From assembly GCF_004363655.1 (NCBI RefSeq), contig NZ_SNZH01000014.1:62001-126000 (forward strand): a DNA stretch of 64,000 nucleotides. Direction: 5' to 3'. How positions within the stretch are numbered: the first letter of the stretch is position 1; each line of letters begins with the position of its first letter. The notes beneath the pieces are model-generated. The model had not been told where the DNA came from. It saw only the letters and a program-made list of their open reading frames with translations, and did not search any database. The translations under genes were made by a program, and so were the position numbers. The stretch comes from Tahibacter aquaticus. Its GTDB lineage: Bacteria > Pseudomonadota > Gammaproteobacteria > Xanthomonadales > Rhodanobacteraceae. This document shows positions 32,321 to 41,630 of the stretch, in pieces.

Positions 32321-34006
32321 CTATGCCTCGCACAGTTGTTTCGCGTCGTCATCCACGGCGAACGTGATCATCATGCCCCTGTCTTCGTGTTCCAGATTGT
32401 GACAATGCAGCATGTAGCGCTGCACACCCTCGAACGGCTGGCTGAAGTCGATGGCGATGCGCACGATCTCGCCCGGCCAGATCACTACGGTGTCGAGCAG
32501 ACCCAGATCGTGCGGACTCAGGCCAGTATCGGTGACGGCGCGTGCGCGGATATCCGGCGGGCTGATGCGGCGCGACAGCAGGCGGAACTGGAAGCCGTGT
32601 ACATGGATCGGATGCGGCATGCTGGCCAGCGCATTGTGGATTTCCCAGATTTCGCGGCTGCCGCGGCGCACGCGGAAAACCGGCTCGTGGCCGTTGAAAT
32701 ACATGTTCCACTGGTTGATCAGCCAGCGTCCTTCCGCGTCCAGCGCCAGTTTGAATTGGCGTAGCGCGCAATCCTCGGCGGCCACGGGCGGCAATGGCTG
32801 GAAACGTGCGGGAATGGCTGCGGCGCCGAAGCTGCGGCGCTGGCTGCGGTCGGCTACCAGGCGGAATTCCATCAGGTCCTGCGCTGCGCCCATGGGCACG
32901 GCGCCCGGATGGTCGGCCATCAGGTGCGGCTGCAGCGGGCCTGCGTCGTCTTCGTTTTCCATCGCCATGTAGTCGAGACTGCTCAGCAGCACGCGATCGC
33001 CGACCGCTACGGTGCTGAAGTCGACGATCACGTCGATACGTTGTGCCGGCCCCAGGAAAATATCCTGCAGCCGCCAGGGGCGCTCCAGCAATCCGCCGTC
33101 GGTGCCGATCAGCTGGAACGGCAGCAGGCCGCCGCGATGGACGAAGGCCAGCCGCCACAGGCGTGCGTTGCAGCCATTGAGTATGCGCAGGCGGTACAGG
33201 CCGGGCACGGCGTCGAGATAGGCATCGGCCGTCCAGTTGACCAGGATGCGGTTGCCGATCCAGTCGTCTGCGCCGTCTTTGTACACAATGGAATTGTTGC
33301 TGTCGATCTGCTTGTCGGCGATCAGCAGCGGCAGGTCGCGCTCGCCCCAGTTCAGGCCCAGGCGCGCGCGCAGTGCGTTTTCCTGTGCGTCCTCGACCAG
33401 CAGCAGGCCGGCCAGGCCGCGCTGTATCTGCTTGCCGGTATTGCCATGCGGATGTGCGTGATACCAGTACAGTCCGGCGCGGTTGGCGACATTGAAGGCA
33501 TAGCGCCGCTGCGCGCCTGGCTGCACCGGATGCAGGCCGCTGCCGTCGTTGGCTTCGTCCACCGACAGGCCGTGCCAGTGCGCCGTGGTCGCCTCGTCCA
33601 GCGCGTTGTGCAGGTTCACCTGCAGTTTCTGCCCGTGTTGCAGGCGCAGCAGCGGGTTGGCCACGGCCTTGCCGTCGTGCAGGCCGGCGTAGTGCCATAA
33701 CGCGGTGGCTGCGCCGGGGAAGATGGCGAAATCGGCGCTGCCCGCGGTCAGCGCCAGCTCGCCGCGCAGCACGACGTCGGCCATCAGGCCTGCGGCAGCG
33801 GGAATGCGCAGCGGCTGGGTAAAGCGCTCGGCGCGTCTCGCGCTTGCCGGCGCTTGGGCATTCGGCGCGGCGCTTGTGCCGGCCAGGGCTGCCGGGCGCC
33901 TGTGCCGGCCTGTCCAGAGCCAGCCGCCGGCTGCTGCCGTGGCCAATGCGCCAAGGCCCAGCAGCACGCGGCGGCGGGCAGACAGCGAAGCCGTTCCGGT
34001 TTTCAT
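32321..34006 (-). CDS. multicopper oxidase, Tat-exported
   Basis: 561 residues. A Tat signal (SARRRVLLGLGALATAAAGG) directs the folded enzyme to the periplasm. Copper ligands are complete: HWHGL and WYHAHPHG in the first cupredoxin domain, HPIHVHGF and HCHNLEHEDRGMM in the last; the Met is the likely type-1 axial ligand. It oxidises phenols or metal ions (copper, manganese) with O2. Start 34006 chosen for the signal and the AGGTGG site; a longer in-frame version is unlikely. It is divergent from the metallophosphoesterase gene, and no copper-resistance partner is adjacent. Confidence 0.9.
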   Translation of the reverse strand: MKTGTASLSARRRVLLGLGALATAAAGGWLWTGRHRRPAALAGTSAAPNAQAPASARRAERFTQPLRIPAAAGLMADVVLRGELALTAGSADFAIFPGAATALWHYAGLHDGKAVANPLLRLQHGQKLQVNLHNALDEATTAHWHGLSVDEANDGSGLHPVQPGAQRRYAFNVANRAGLYWYHAHPHGNTGKQIQRGLAGLLLVEDAQENALRARLGLNWGERDLPLLIADKQIDSNNSIVYKDGADDWIGNRILVNWTADAYLDAVPGLYRLRILNGCNARLWRLAFVHRGGLLPFQLIGTDGGLLERPWRLQDIFLGPAQRIDVIVDFSTVAVGDRVLLSSLDYMAMENEDDAGPLQPHLMADHPGAVPMGAAQDLMEFRLVADRSQRRSFGAAAIPARFQPLPPVAAEDCALRQFKLALDAEGRWLINQWNMYFNGHEPVFRVRRGSREIWEIHNALASMPHPIHVHGFQFRLLSRRISPPDIRARAVTDTGLSPHDLGLLDTVVIWPGEIVRIAIDFSQPFEGVQRYMLHCHNLEHEDRGMMITFAVDDDAKQLCEA

Positions 34007-34377
34007 CTTTCCACCTGTACGGGTTGTGCAATACGTCCGGCTGCTGCCACCGGGCAGCAATCACGCGGCTGAAATATCGGCATGCTAGACAGCGCGCCTG
34101 TATTCGCCGGGGGGCGATACGGGCGAGAGCGGCGCATTCCAGCACAGCCAGGGCCTGCCGTGGGCGTCGGAAAACTATTTTTTTCCGGCGTGGCGGGTTC
34201 GCCCATGGATGCGTGTTTCCGCAACAGACGACGTACTCAGCGTGTTGCAACCGCGTGCCTGGCACGGGGGAGCGCCCTGCCGTCTTCGACCCGCAGCGGC
34301 CTGTCTTGGGGGGCAGATCGCTGCCTGCCGCGCGCTGTCGCCGGCAGAACCACTGTCATCCATCGAGGGAGGAATGC
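34007..34377. promoter_or_regulatory. divergent promoter region
   Basis: 371 bp separating the divergently transcribed oxidase and metallophosphoesterase. It must hold both promoters. An AAACTATTTTTTTCC tract near 34168 is the most AT-rich sequence. No operator-like palindrome was seen. Confidence 0.4.
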
Positions 34378-36675
34378 ATGAAGACCAAGCTACGACGATT
34401 CGTGTCGCCAGGCTTCACCGGTTGCCCGCTGCTGCTGGCAGCCGCGATTGCCGCCGTGTTGCCGCTGAGTGCGGGCGCAGACAGCGTGCCGCAGCTGCCG
34501 GAAGACACGGCCCTGGTGAAAACGCTGGAAGTGCCGCTGGCTGCAATGCCCATGACTGCGCCGCTGGGGGAAATCTGCGAGCCCGGCGCGCGCTGGATAC
34601 GCGTCGGTTTCAAGGCGCTGGACCTGCGCGGCTACGATGCGCTGACCCTCACCAGCTCCGGCGGCGACAGCTATACCTTCGAGGGCAAGCAATGGAACGG
34701 CCAGCAGTTCAGCTCGCGCGCCCTGCGCGGCGACTGCGTGCAGATCCAGCCTTGGTTCGGCGACCGGCATAGCCGCTTCGAACTGGACACTATCCAGTAC
34801 GGCACCAAGGCGCTGGAAGAAACCACGGTGACCGTCGCCGGCGCTGGCGACATCTGCTCGGGCACGGACTGCCGCAAGACCGCCGACCTGATCCGCGCCA
34901 TCAACCCGGTCGCCGTGTTTACCGCCGGCGACAACGCCTACAGCAACGGCACCCTGGCCGAGTACAACGGCAACTACAATACCTATTGGGGACCATTCAA
35001 AAACTATACTCATCCGACGCCGGGCAACCACGAATACAACACCAGCGGCGCGAGCGGCTACTTCGATTATTTCAACGGCAGCGGCATCAGCAACGGCATC
35101 GCCGGCGAACGTGGCAAGGGCTACTACAGCTGGGACGTGGGCGACTGGCACTTCATCGCGCTCAACAGCAATATTTCCATGAGCGCGGGCTCGGCCCAGG
35201 AAACCTGGCTGCGCAGCAATCTCGCGGCCAACAGCAAGCCGTGTACCGCGGCGGTCTGGCATCACCCGCTGATCAGCCGCGGCAACTACACCGGCGTGAG
35301 CGGCGTGGCGCCGCTGTGGCGCGCGCTGTACGACTACAAGGCCGACCTGATCCTGGTCGGCCATGACCACAACTACCAGCGTTATGCCAAGGCCAATCCC
35401 AGTCTGGTCGCCGCGGCCGACGGCATACGCCAGATCCTGATCGGCACCGGCGGGCGTGCTTTCTATCCGCTCAGCGGCACGCATGCGCTGCTGGAAAAGG
35501 CCAACGCGAATACCTTCGGCGTGCTCAAGCTGACCTTGAGTTCCAGCGGCTACACGGCCGATTTCGTGCCGGTGGCTGGATCGACGTTTACCGATACGGT
35601 CAGTGCCAGCTGCAACAAGGCAGTCAGCACCACGCCGGATTTCACCCTGGCGGCAACACCGGCCAGCCAATCCCTGTTGCGCGGTGGCAGCGCGACCGGC
35701 TCGCTGGCGCTGGCCAGCAGCGGCGGTTTCAGCGGCGCGGTGACCTTGAGCCTGGCCGGCCTGCCCAGCGGCGTGACGTATGCGCTGGGTACCAATCCGG
35801 TTTCGCTGGCTGCCAATGCGACCGCCAGCTCGGCGCTCAGCCTGAACGCCAGTTCCAGCGCCAGCACCGGCACCTATACCGTGACGGTGAATGCGGTGTC
35901 GGGCAGCCTTTCGCACAGTTCCACCTTTGCACTCAGCGTCAGCGCCGGCAGCGGACCGGTTACGCAGATCTACAGCAACGGCCCGCTCAGCTCGGGTGCC
36001 ACGACAAAGAACGGCACGGCCGCGCCCAGCGGCACCACCTGGAGCGAACTGCAGAACGACAGCGGCAGCAGCACCGTCAGCAACGGCAGCTTCGGCTTCA
36101 GTGCGAACGGCAGTTCCTACCGGCTGGCGGACGATTTCACCGTTCCCAGCGGGCAAAGCTGGACCTTGAGCGGCATCGACGTCTACACCTACAAGACCGG
36201 CTCGTCGGCTGCCAGCTCGCCGTTCACCGCTGCAACGCTGCAGATTTACCACGGCCGGCCCGGCGACAGCGGCAGCACCCTGGTCTGCGGCAATACCACG
36301 ACCAATATGCTGACCGGCTCTACTGATGCGCGTCTGTATCGGGCAGCGAATACTCTGGTGCCCAGCGCGCTCACGCCGGATACCACGCGCAGGCTCTGGC
36401 GCAACCGCCTGGCCATCCCCGGCAGCTGCAGCGGGGCAGGGGCGTTTGTCGCGGGAACGTACTGGATTGTCTGGGGGACTACCGACAGCGCCAGCGGCGC
36501 GCACTACACGCCGTCGCTGGTGATTCCCGGCGCACGCACGCGCAGCGGCGCCAATGCGCGCCAGCTGAATGTGTCCAGCGGCGCCTGGGCCACCGTCAAC
36601 GACAGCGGCAAGCCGGATACGGCTGCCGACGTGGCGCAGGAGTTGCCGTTTGAGATCCACGGCTCCATCCAGTAA
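34378..36675 (+). CDS. secreted metallophosphoesterase with Ig-like domain
   Basis: 765 residues. GAGGGAGGAA precedes the start, and residues 1-34 form a signal peptide. The calcineurin-like domain (about 155-375) has AGAGDICS, FTAGDNAYSNG, PTPGNHEYN, WHHPLISRG and LVGHDHNYQRY, giving the usual two-metal ligand set. A bacterial Ig-like domain (about 422-520) follows, and a C-terminal domain of about 240 residues (from QIYSNGPLSSG) that I do not recognise as catalytic. It likely releases phosphate from extracellular phosphoesters, as a purple-acid-phosphatase-like enzyme, but the substrate is unknown. Confidence 0.85.
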   Translation: MKTKLRRFVSPGFTGCPLLLAAAIAAVLPLSAGADSVPQLPEDTALVKTLEVPLAAMPMTAPLGEICEPGARWIRVGFKALDLRGYDALTLTSSGGDSYTFEGKQWNGQQFSSRALRGDCVQIQPWFGDRHSRFELDTIQYGTKALEETTVTVAGAGDICSGTDCRKTADLIRAINPVAVFTAGDNAYSNGTLAEYNGNYNTYWGPFKNYTHPTPGNHEYNTSGASGYFDYFNGSGISNGIAGERGKGYYSWDVGDWHFIALNSNISMSAGSAQETWLRSNLAANSKPCTAAVWHHPLISRGNYTGVSGVAPLWRALYDYKADLILVGHDHNYQRYAKANPSLVAAADGIRQILIGTGGRAFYPLSGTHALLEKANANTFGVLKLTLSSSGYTADFVPVAGSTFTDTVSASCNKAVSTTPDFTLAATPASQSLLRGGSATGSLALASSGGFSGAVTLSLAGLPSGVTYALGTNPVSLAANATASSALSLNASSSASTGTYTVTVNAVSGSLSHSSTFALSVSAGSGPVTQIYSNGPLSSGATTKNGTAAPSGTTWSELQNDSGSSTVSNGSFGFSANGSSYRLADDFTVPSGQSWTLSGIDVYTYKTGSSAASSPFTAATLQIYHGRPGDSGSTLVCGNTTTNMLTGSTDARLYRAANTLVPSALTPDTTRRLWRNRLAIPGSCSGAGAFVAGTYWIVWGTTDSASGAHYTPSLVIPGARTRSGANARQLNVSSGAWATVNDSGKPDTAADVAQELPFEIHGSIQ

Positions 36676-36693
36676 TCCGCCTTGTGCGGCGGA

Positions 36694-36724
36694 CCGTGCA
36701 CGGTGGCCAGTCCACCGTGCACGG
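36694..36724 (+). terminator. 13-bp hairpin after the metallophosphoesterase
   Basis: CCGTGCACGGTGG (36694-36706) pairs perfectly with CCACCGTGCACGG (36712-36724) around a 5-nt loop, 18 nt after the stop. No T-run follows. It separates this gene from the sigma factor operon. Confidence 0.6.
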
Positions 36725-36841
36725 CCTGGCCTGCTGCGCTTGCGCAAGGTGGCGCAGCAGGCCGCGCCTTGCCAACTGGCCATTACCGCGTCGGCGGACA
36801 GCGCGCTAGACTCGGCGCCGCTGGGGGGCTGGGGGCGGCCG

Positions 36842-37399
36842 ATGAGCGAAATTACACAATTGCTGGACCGTGCGCGGTGCGGCGACGGCGATGCATGGGA
36901 AGACGTGGTCGAGCTGCTGTATGCCGATCTCAAGCGTCTGGCCCGCGGCGCGCTGGGTTCGTCGGCGCATACACTGGGCGCTACCGGCCTGGTGCACGAA
37001 TGCTACGAACGCCTGGCGCGCAGCGGCGCACTGGGCGTGCGCGACCGTTGCCATTTCCTGTCGCTGTCCTCGCGCATCATGCGCCAGATCCTGATCAACC
37101 ACGCGCGCGACCGCCTGGCGGCCAAGCGCGGCGGCGGCAGCCTGCCTGCATCTGCAGCGCCCGGCGACGCGGCGCAGAATCTCGACAACGAGGCGCAGGA
37201 TCTGCTGCATCTGGACCACGCCCTGCGCCAGCTCGAAGCCGTCGACCAGCGCCTGGTACATGTCGTGGAATGCCGCATTTTTGCCGGCCTGAGCGAAGAG
37301 GAAACCGCGCAGGCACTTGACCTGCCACTGCGCACCGCGCAGCGCCTGTGGCAACGCGCCCGCGACTACCTGCGCGATGCCCTGCTGGAGAGCGCATGA
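36842..37399 (+). CDS. ECF-type sigma factor
   Basis: 185-residue sigma-70 family protein. Region 2 lies at about 10-90 (YADLKRLARGAL, LVHECYERLAR, RIMRQILINHARDR) and region 4 at about 125-180 (FAGLSEEETAQALDLPLRT with a helix-turn-helix). The pattern is that of the sigma factors found beside Ser/Thr kinases in Xanthomonads. Its stop overlaps the kinase start as ATGA, so expression is coupled. No anti-sigma factor is present; control by the kinase is likely but inferred. Confidence 0.88.
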   Translation: MSEITQLLDRARCGDGDAWEDVVELLYADLKRLARGALGSSAHTLGATGLVHECYERLARSGALGVRDRCHFLSLSSRIMRQILINHARDRLAAKRGGGSLPASAAPGDAAQNLDNEAQDLLHLDHALRQLEAVDQRLVHVVECRIFAGLSEEETAQALDLPLRTAQRLWQRARDYLRDALLESA

Positions 37400-39771
37400 G
37401 CGCGGCCGATGCGCCGCCGGGCAGTGCGCTGCCGCGGCGCCTGCGCTTGCTCGACCCCGGCCATCTGCTGGCCAGCCCGCTGCTGCGCAATCTGCTGCAG
37501 GAACGTTTTGCCTTGCGCGAACTGGTGGCCGGCGAGCAGGTCGGCGTATACCGCATCGAACGCGAGGTGGGCCGCGGCGGCATGGGCCTGGTCTATCGGG
37601 CCGCGCGTGCCGATGGCGAGTACGAGCAGACCGTGGCCCTGAAATGGTTGCCCGATTCGGCCCGCGACGCCGCCAGCGCGGCGCGGTTTCGCGACGAACG
37701 GCAGATTCTGGCCAATCTGCGCCATCCCGGCATTGCACGCCTGATCGACGGCGGTCGTTGTATACAAGGTCATTTGTGGTTTGCCATGGAATATGTGGAC
37801 GGCGCGCCGCTGGACGAGCATTGCGCTGCGCAGGCATTGGCACTGCCGCTGCGCGTGCAGCTGCTGCTGGCGGTGCTGGACGCGGTCGCGTTCGCGCATG
37901 CGCGCCTGCTGATCCATCGCGACATCAAGCCGCGCAATGTACTGGTGGATGCGGACGGACAGCCGCGCCTGCTCGATTTCGGCATTGCTGCGCTGCTGGG
38001 GTCGACGGCAAGACCGGCCTATTCGCCGGGCTTTGCCAGCCCCGAGCAGCTGGCTTGCGGCGAGGTCGGTATTGCTTCGGACATCTGGCAGCTGGGCCGG
38101 CTGTGCCGGCGCGTGCTCGAAGCCGGCAATACCGCTGCCGGCCGCTTGCCGGCCGATCTGCTGGCCATCGTCGACAAGGCTGCCGCGGCCGAGCCGATAC
38201 AGCGCTATGCGACGGTGAACGAACTGAGCGCCGACCTGCAGCGTTTTCTTGCCCAACGGCCGGTACGCGCGCGCAAGGCAGGCCTGGCGCATCGCGCGCG
38301 GCTGTTGCTGCGCCGGCATCCCTGGTCGATAGGCCTGGGCGGCTTCGCCGGATTCGCCTTTCTCGCTACCGTCGTCGCGTTCACCGCGCAGTTGCGGCGC
38401 GAACGCGACGAAGCCCAGCGCGCCCGCGCCACCACCCAGGCGGTCAGCGATTTCATCACCCGCGACCTGCTCAGCGCGGCTGATCCCTGGGCTGGCGGGC
38501 GCAGCGACGTCCGCCTGGCTGCGGTGGTCGAGGCGGCGGTGGACAAGGTCGACGCGCGTTTTCCACAACGTGCGGAAGTATCCGGTCTGCTGCACCTGGA
38601 GCTGGGCCGCTTGCTGAGCAACCTGGGGCGGCAGAAGCAGGCGGCCCACAGCCTGGCCCAGGCTGTCGAGGAACTCGCCGGCGTACGCGGACCGCTGGAT
38701 GCCGCGGTACTCGATGCGCGTTATCAAACGGCAAAAGTATCCCAGCGCGAACTCAGGCTGGCCGATGTGGAAACGCGTCTGCGCTCGCTGCGTGCCGACG
38801 CGGTGCAGGCCGGCAACCTGCTGTTGCAGCGGCATATCGATGTCGATCTGGCCTGGAACGAGGCCCAGCAGGGCGACTTCGCCACCTGCCATCGCCACTA
38901 CCTGCAGTTGCAGCAGACCGACGGGGAAGGCGATGCCCAGCAACAGGTCGTCGTGTTCACCGGCCTGAGCTACTGCGAGCAGGGCCTGGGCCAGTACTCG
39001 GCAGCCGCGGTGCACGCGCAGCAGGGCTGGGCGCTGGGACGGCTGCGCCTGGGCGCGCTGCATCCGCAGACCCTGGACATGTCCTGGGTGCTGACCATGG
39101 CGCAGATCGGCCTGGGCCAGTTCGACGCGGCTGTCGCCACGGGCGAGCAGGCTTACGAAGGCACGCGCCAGGTCAAGGGCGAGCAGCATTCCGGCGTTGC
39201 TGCAGTGGCCTACCAGGTCGGCTACGCGCACCTGTGTGCAGGCCGCCCGCGCGAGGCGCTGGACTGGCTGGACCGCGCCGTCGCGATTCGTCTCGCGGTG
39301 CTGGCGGCGGACGATCCGCGCATCGCTGTCGCGCGCAGCCAGCGAGCCGTTGCATTGTTGCAGAGTGAACAAGTGGCCGCGGCCCAGGCCGACATGGCGC
39401 AGGCACGGGGCCTGCTCGCATCGCCCGCCGCCATTTCCGCCGTGGCGCGTACGGTGATAGTGCGCAACAGCGCGCTGATGCATCTGGCCTTGCAGGAGAA
39501 CGACCAGGCGGCCGCCGATTTCCGCGCGGCGCTGGCGACGGCGACACGCATTTACGGCGCGGCGGATACGCGCGTCGCCGTGCTGCGGCTGGGCCTGGGT
39601 ATCAGCCAATGGCGGCAGGGCGAAACCCAGGCCGGCCTGGCGGCGATAGCGCAGGCCTTGCCCGAGGTAACGCGGCTGCCGGGCTGCCAGTCCGAACTGA
39701 TAGCACAGGGGCGTGCGGCACTGGCGCAGATGGCGGTGGTTGCGGCGGTGGCAGGCAAGCGGGCGCAATGA
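37396..39771 (+). CDS. membrane Ser/Thr protein kinase with C-terminal repeats
   Basis: 791 residues. Residues 45-300 form a Hanks-type kinase: GRGGMG glycine loop, VALKWLP lysine, HRDIKPRN catalytic loop, LDFGIAA, and SPEQLAC. All catalytic residues are present. A transmembrane helix lies at about 308-332 (WSIGLGGFAGFAFLATVVAF), and the remainder is a helical, TPR-like region such as LDMSWVLTMAQIGLGQFDA, facing the periplasm. It overlaps the sigma factor gene. It probably senses an envelope or extracytoplasmic signal and modifies the sigma factor. Confidence 0.9.
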   Translation: MSAADAPPGSALPRRLRLLDPGHLLASPLLRNLLQERFALRELVAGEQVGVYRIEREVGRGGMGLVYRAARADGEYEQTVALKWLPDSARDAASAARFRDERQILANLRHPGIARLIDGGRCIQGHLWFAMEYVDGAPLDEHCAAQALALPLRVQLLLAVLDAVAFAHARLLIHRDIKPRNVLVDADGQPRLLDFGIAALLGSTARPAYSPGFASPEQLACGEVGIASDIWQLGRLCRRVLEAGNTAAGRLPADLLAIVDKAAAAEPIQRYATVNELSADLQRFLAQRPVRARKAGLAHRARLLLRRHPWSIGLGGFAGFAFLATVVAFTAQLRRERDEAQRARATTQAVSDFITRDLLSAADPWAGGRSDVRLAAVVEAAVDKVDARFPQRAEVSGLLHLELGRLLSNLGRQKQAAHSLAQAVEELAGVRGPLDAAVLDARYQTAKVSQRELRLADVETRLRSLRADAVQAGNLLLQRHIDVDLAWNEAQQGDFATCHRHYLQLQQTDGEGDAQQQVVVFTGLSYCEQGLGQYSAAAVHAQQGWALGRLRLGALHPQTLDMSWVLTMAQIGLGQFDAAVATGEQAYEGTRQVKGEQHSGVAAVAYQVGYAHLCAGRPREALDWLDRAVAIRLAVLAADDPRIAVARSQRAVALLQSEQVAAAQADMAQARGLLASPAAISAVARTVIVRNSALMHLALQENDQAAADFRAALATATRIYGAADTRVAVLRLGLGISQWRQGETQAGLAAIAQALPEVTRLPGCQSELIAQGRAALAQMAVVAAVAGKRAQ

Positions 39772-39908
39772 GAAGTGGCGGCTGCAACCTGGCCTGCGGT
39801 GCGGGACAAGACAGTGCAGCGTCGCGGCACCCGGTCATGCGCAGCGATCGCCTGGTCCAGGAAAAAAGCGATTTCTACCAATAAGAAAACCTACGGTGAA
39901 TCCCGACC

Positions 39909-40685
39909 ATGAAAACCCGCTTTCCGTTTGTCTGCCTGGCCCTGCTGGGCCTCGCTGCCTGCCAGCGCAGCGATACCGCCTCCGTTGCCGTTGCGCCGGT
40001 TGCGCTCCCGGCCGCGCCGGGCCAGCCGCACACGCAGCGTATCCGCGCCAGCCAGATGGTCGGCCTTGATCTGGCCGAACAACTGGCGCCGATCCGCGAC
40101 GAGGTCGATCTGGATATTGCCCTGCAGACCTTGCGCGAGCGCCTGGCCGGCAAGCCCGCCGTGCTGACTGCCGCCGAACTCGATACGGTGCGGCAGGAGT
40201 TCGGCCGCCATCTGCGCGACACGCGCGAGCAGCAGCGGCAGCAGCTGGCGGCGAAGAACCAGCAGGCCAGCGAGCGCTTTCTCGCGGCGAACGCGCAGCG
40301 CAGCGGCGTGGTGGCGACGGCGTCGGGCCTGCAATACCAGGTGCTGCGCGACAGCAAGGGGCCGCGGCCCGGCGCCACCGACACCGTGCGCGTGCATTAC
40401 ATCGGCACGCGCCTGGACGGCTCGCCGTTCGACAATTCCTACGAACGCGATCATCCCGCCGAAGTCGTGCTGAACCAGGTCATTGCCGGCTGGGGCGAAG
40501 GCCTGGCGCTGATGCCGGTGGGCAGCCAATACCGCTTCTGGCTGCCGGGCAAGCTCGCCTATGGCGACAACGGCAAGCCCGGCGAACTCGAACCGAACGC
40601 GCTGCTGATCTTCGACATGGAACTGCTGGAAATCGCCGGCCAGCCGCTGGCGGCGCAGGATAGTCCGGCGGCGGCCAGGGAGTAG
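39909..40685 (+). CDS. FKBP-type peptidyl-prolyl isomerase lipoprotein
   Basis: 258 residues with a lipobox (LAAC, Cys18). Residues 45-140 are a helical dimerisation region (EQQRQQLAAKNQQASERF) and 150-245 an FKBP domain (VRVHYIGTRLDGSPFDNSY, then VIAGWGEGLALMPVGSQYRF, LAYGDNG, LIFDMELL). This is the architecture of FkpA/Mip-like periplasmic folding catalysts. It lies 137 nt after the kinase gene on the same strand and may be separately promoted. Confidence 0.92.
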   Translation: MKTRFPFVCLALLGLAACQRSDTASVAVAPVALPAAPGQPHTQRIRASQMVGLDLAEQLAPIRDEVDLDIALQTLRERLAGKPAVLTAAELDTVRQEFGRHLRDTREQQRQQLAAKNQQASERFLAANAQRSGVVATASGLQYQVLRDSKGPRPGATDTVRVHYIGTRLDGSPFDNSYERDHPAEVVLNQVIAGWGEGLALMPVGSQYRFWLPGKLAYGDNGKPGELEPNALLIFDMELLEIAGQPLAAQDSPAAARE

Positions 40686-40755
40686 CCGGGTTCCTTTCGC
40701 AGCGGATGCAGGGCCGGGCGCCGATTGCCACGCGGACGCTGTGTTGGATCGCCTG

Positions 40756-41086
40756 CTAGGCCGGATTGCCGGCCAGCCGGCGTATCGCGGCAATGCCGGC
40801 CTGCATGCGCTCGCGCGCGGCCGGGTTGGCCGAATGCACAGGGATCAGCGGCGGCCGGAAGCCGTGCAGCGGCCTCTTCGATCCAGGCAATCACGTCGTA
40901 GCCGGTGCCCCGTTCGTCGTCGCCAAGGTCGTGATCGAGGCTGATTTCGCTCACGACGCCCTGCTGCAGCAAGGCGATGGCCTCGTCGCGCCAGTAGACG
41001 CGTAGCCACCCTTCCGGCGTGCGGCGTTCGTCGTCGAGATAGATGCACAGGCCTGCGGTGCCGGTCGCCGTCTGGGTGAAAGTCAT
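40756..41086 (-). pseudogene. frameshifted receiver-like (cyclic-phosphate processing) protein
   Basis: The frame from 41086 encodes CIYLDDERRTPEGW, SLDHDLGDDERGTGYDVIAW and IEEAAA, matching small receiver-like proteins annotated as cyclic-phosphate processing. After codon AAA the sense continues one frame away: GFRPPLIPVHSANPAARERM, then AGIAAIRRLAGNPA and a stop at 40756-40758. One base seems missing near 40862-40864, where CGCGGC would be expected and CGGC is found. The corrected protein would be about 110 residues. Sequencing error and true inactivation cannot be told apart here. Confidence 0.7.
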
Positions 41087-41630
41087 CGGGTTTTCCGTCG
41101 GGTCCGGGACGGCCGCCGCGCGGCGCTCAAACCGGTTGCACGTTCCGTTTCAGGTTTTGCTGCCAATTTGCGTATGTCTGTCCATGGCATCGGCGTGGTT
41201 GCGGTTGCAACGTGCGCCGGCAGGGTCCGGGGAGGGCAGCGCCTGCGGTCGCCGCTGATGGACGGCGGCCGCAGGCGCGGTGCCTTGCGTCTCGGCGGGG
41301 GGGCAGGCTGTGCGCTGGGGCTGGGGCGCGACAACGGTGCGATGCCGGGTCCGGTGGTCGATGCGGTCGATCGAGTGGCGTGGTTGGTTTGCGCCAGGGC
41401 ATGGGCAAACCGCCGTCTGCCATCCGTGCCGTACCGATTTACGCCGCGACGGTGGAATTCGCTGCGCTCATCGGCATCCAGCGAAAAGCGGGGCATGGCT
41501 CGCGGACGCGCCTTTCGTAGGGCGCGATGAGCAGCGCGAATTGCGCCGAACGCGTGCTGCACTGCGGGGTGCTGCGACGGCGCAATTCGCCACGCTTATC
41601 GGCACTTGATGAATAACGCGGTTTCCCTTG
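41087..41630. other. intergenic region with palindromic repeats
   Basis: 544 bp with no gene, between the receiver-like gene start and the 3' end of the secreted unknown. It contains the repeat unit 41455-41590 described separately. Confidence 0.5.
41455..41590 (+). repeat. palindromic repeat element, copy 2 with flanking arms
   Basis: GAATTCGCTGCGCTCATCG (41455-41473) is an imperfect inverted match of the block at 41517-41547, which begins GTAGGGCGCGATGAGC. Further, GCGAATTGCGCCG (41536-41548) pairs perfectly with CGGCGCAATTCGC (41578-41590). The core 31 nt recurs at 31986-32016. It resembles a small non-autonomous palindromic element. Confidence 0.65.

Noticed and set aside
37366-39768. 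800-codon minus-strand frame opposite the Ser/Thr kinase
   Set aside because: Shadow of the kinase gene; kinase motifs are intact on the plus strand.
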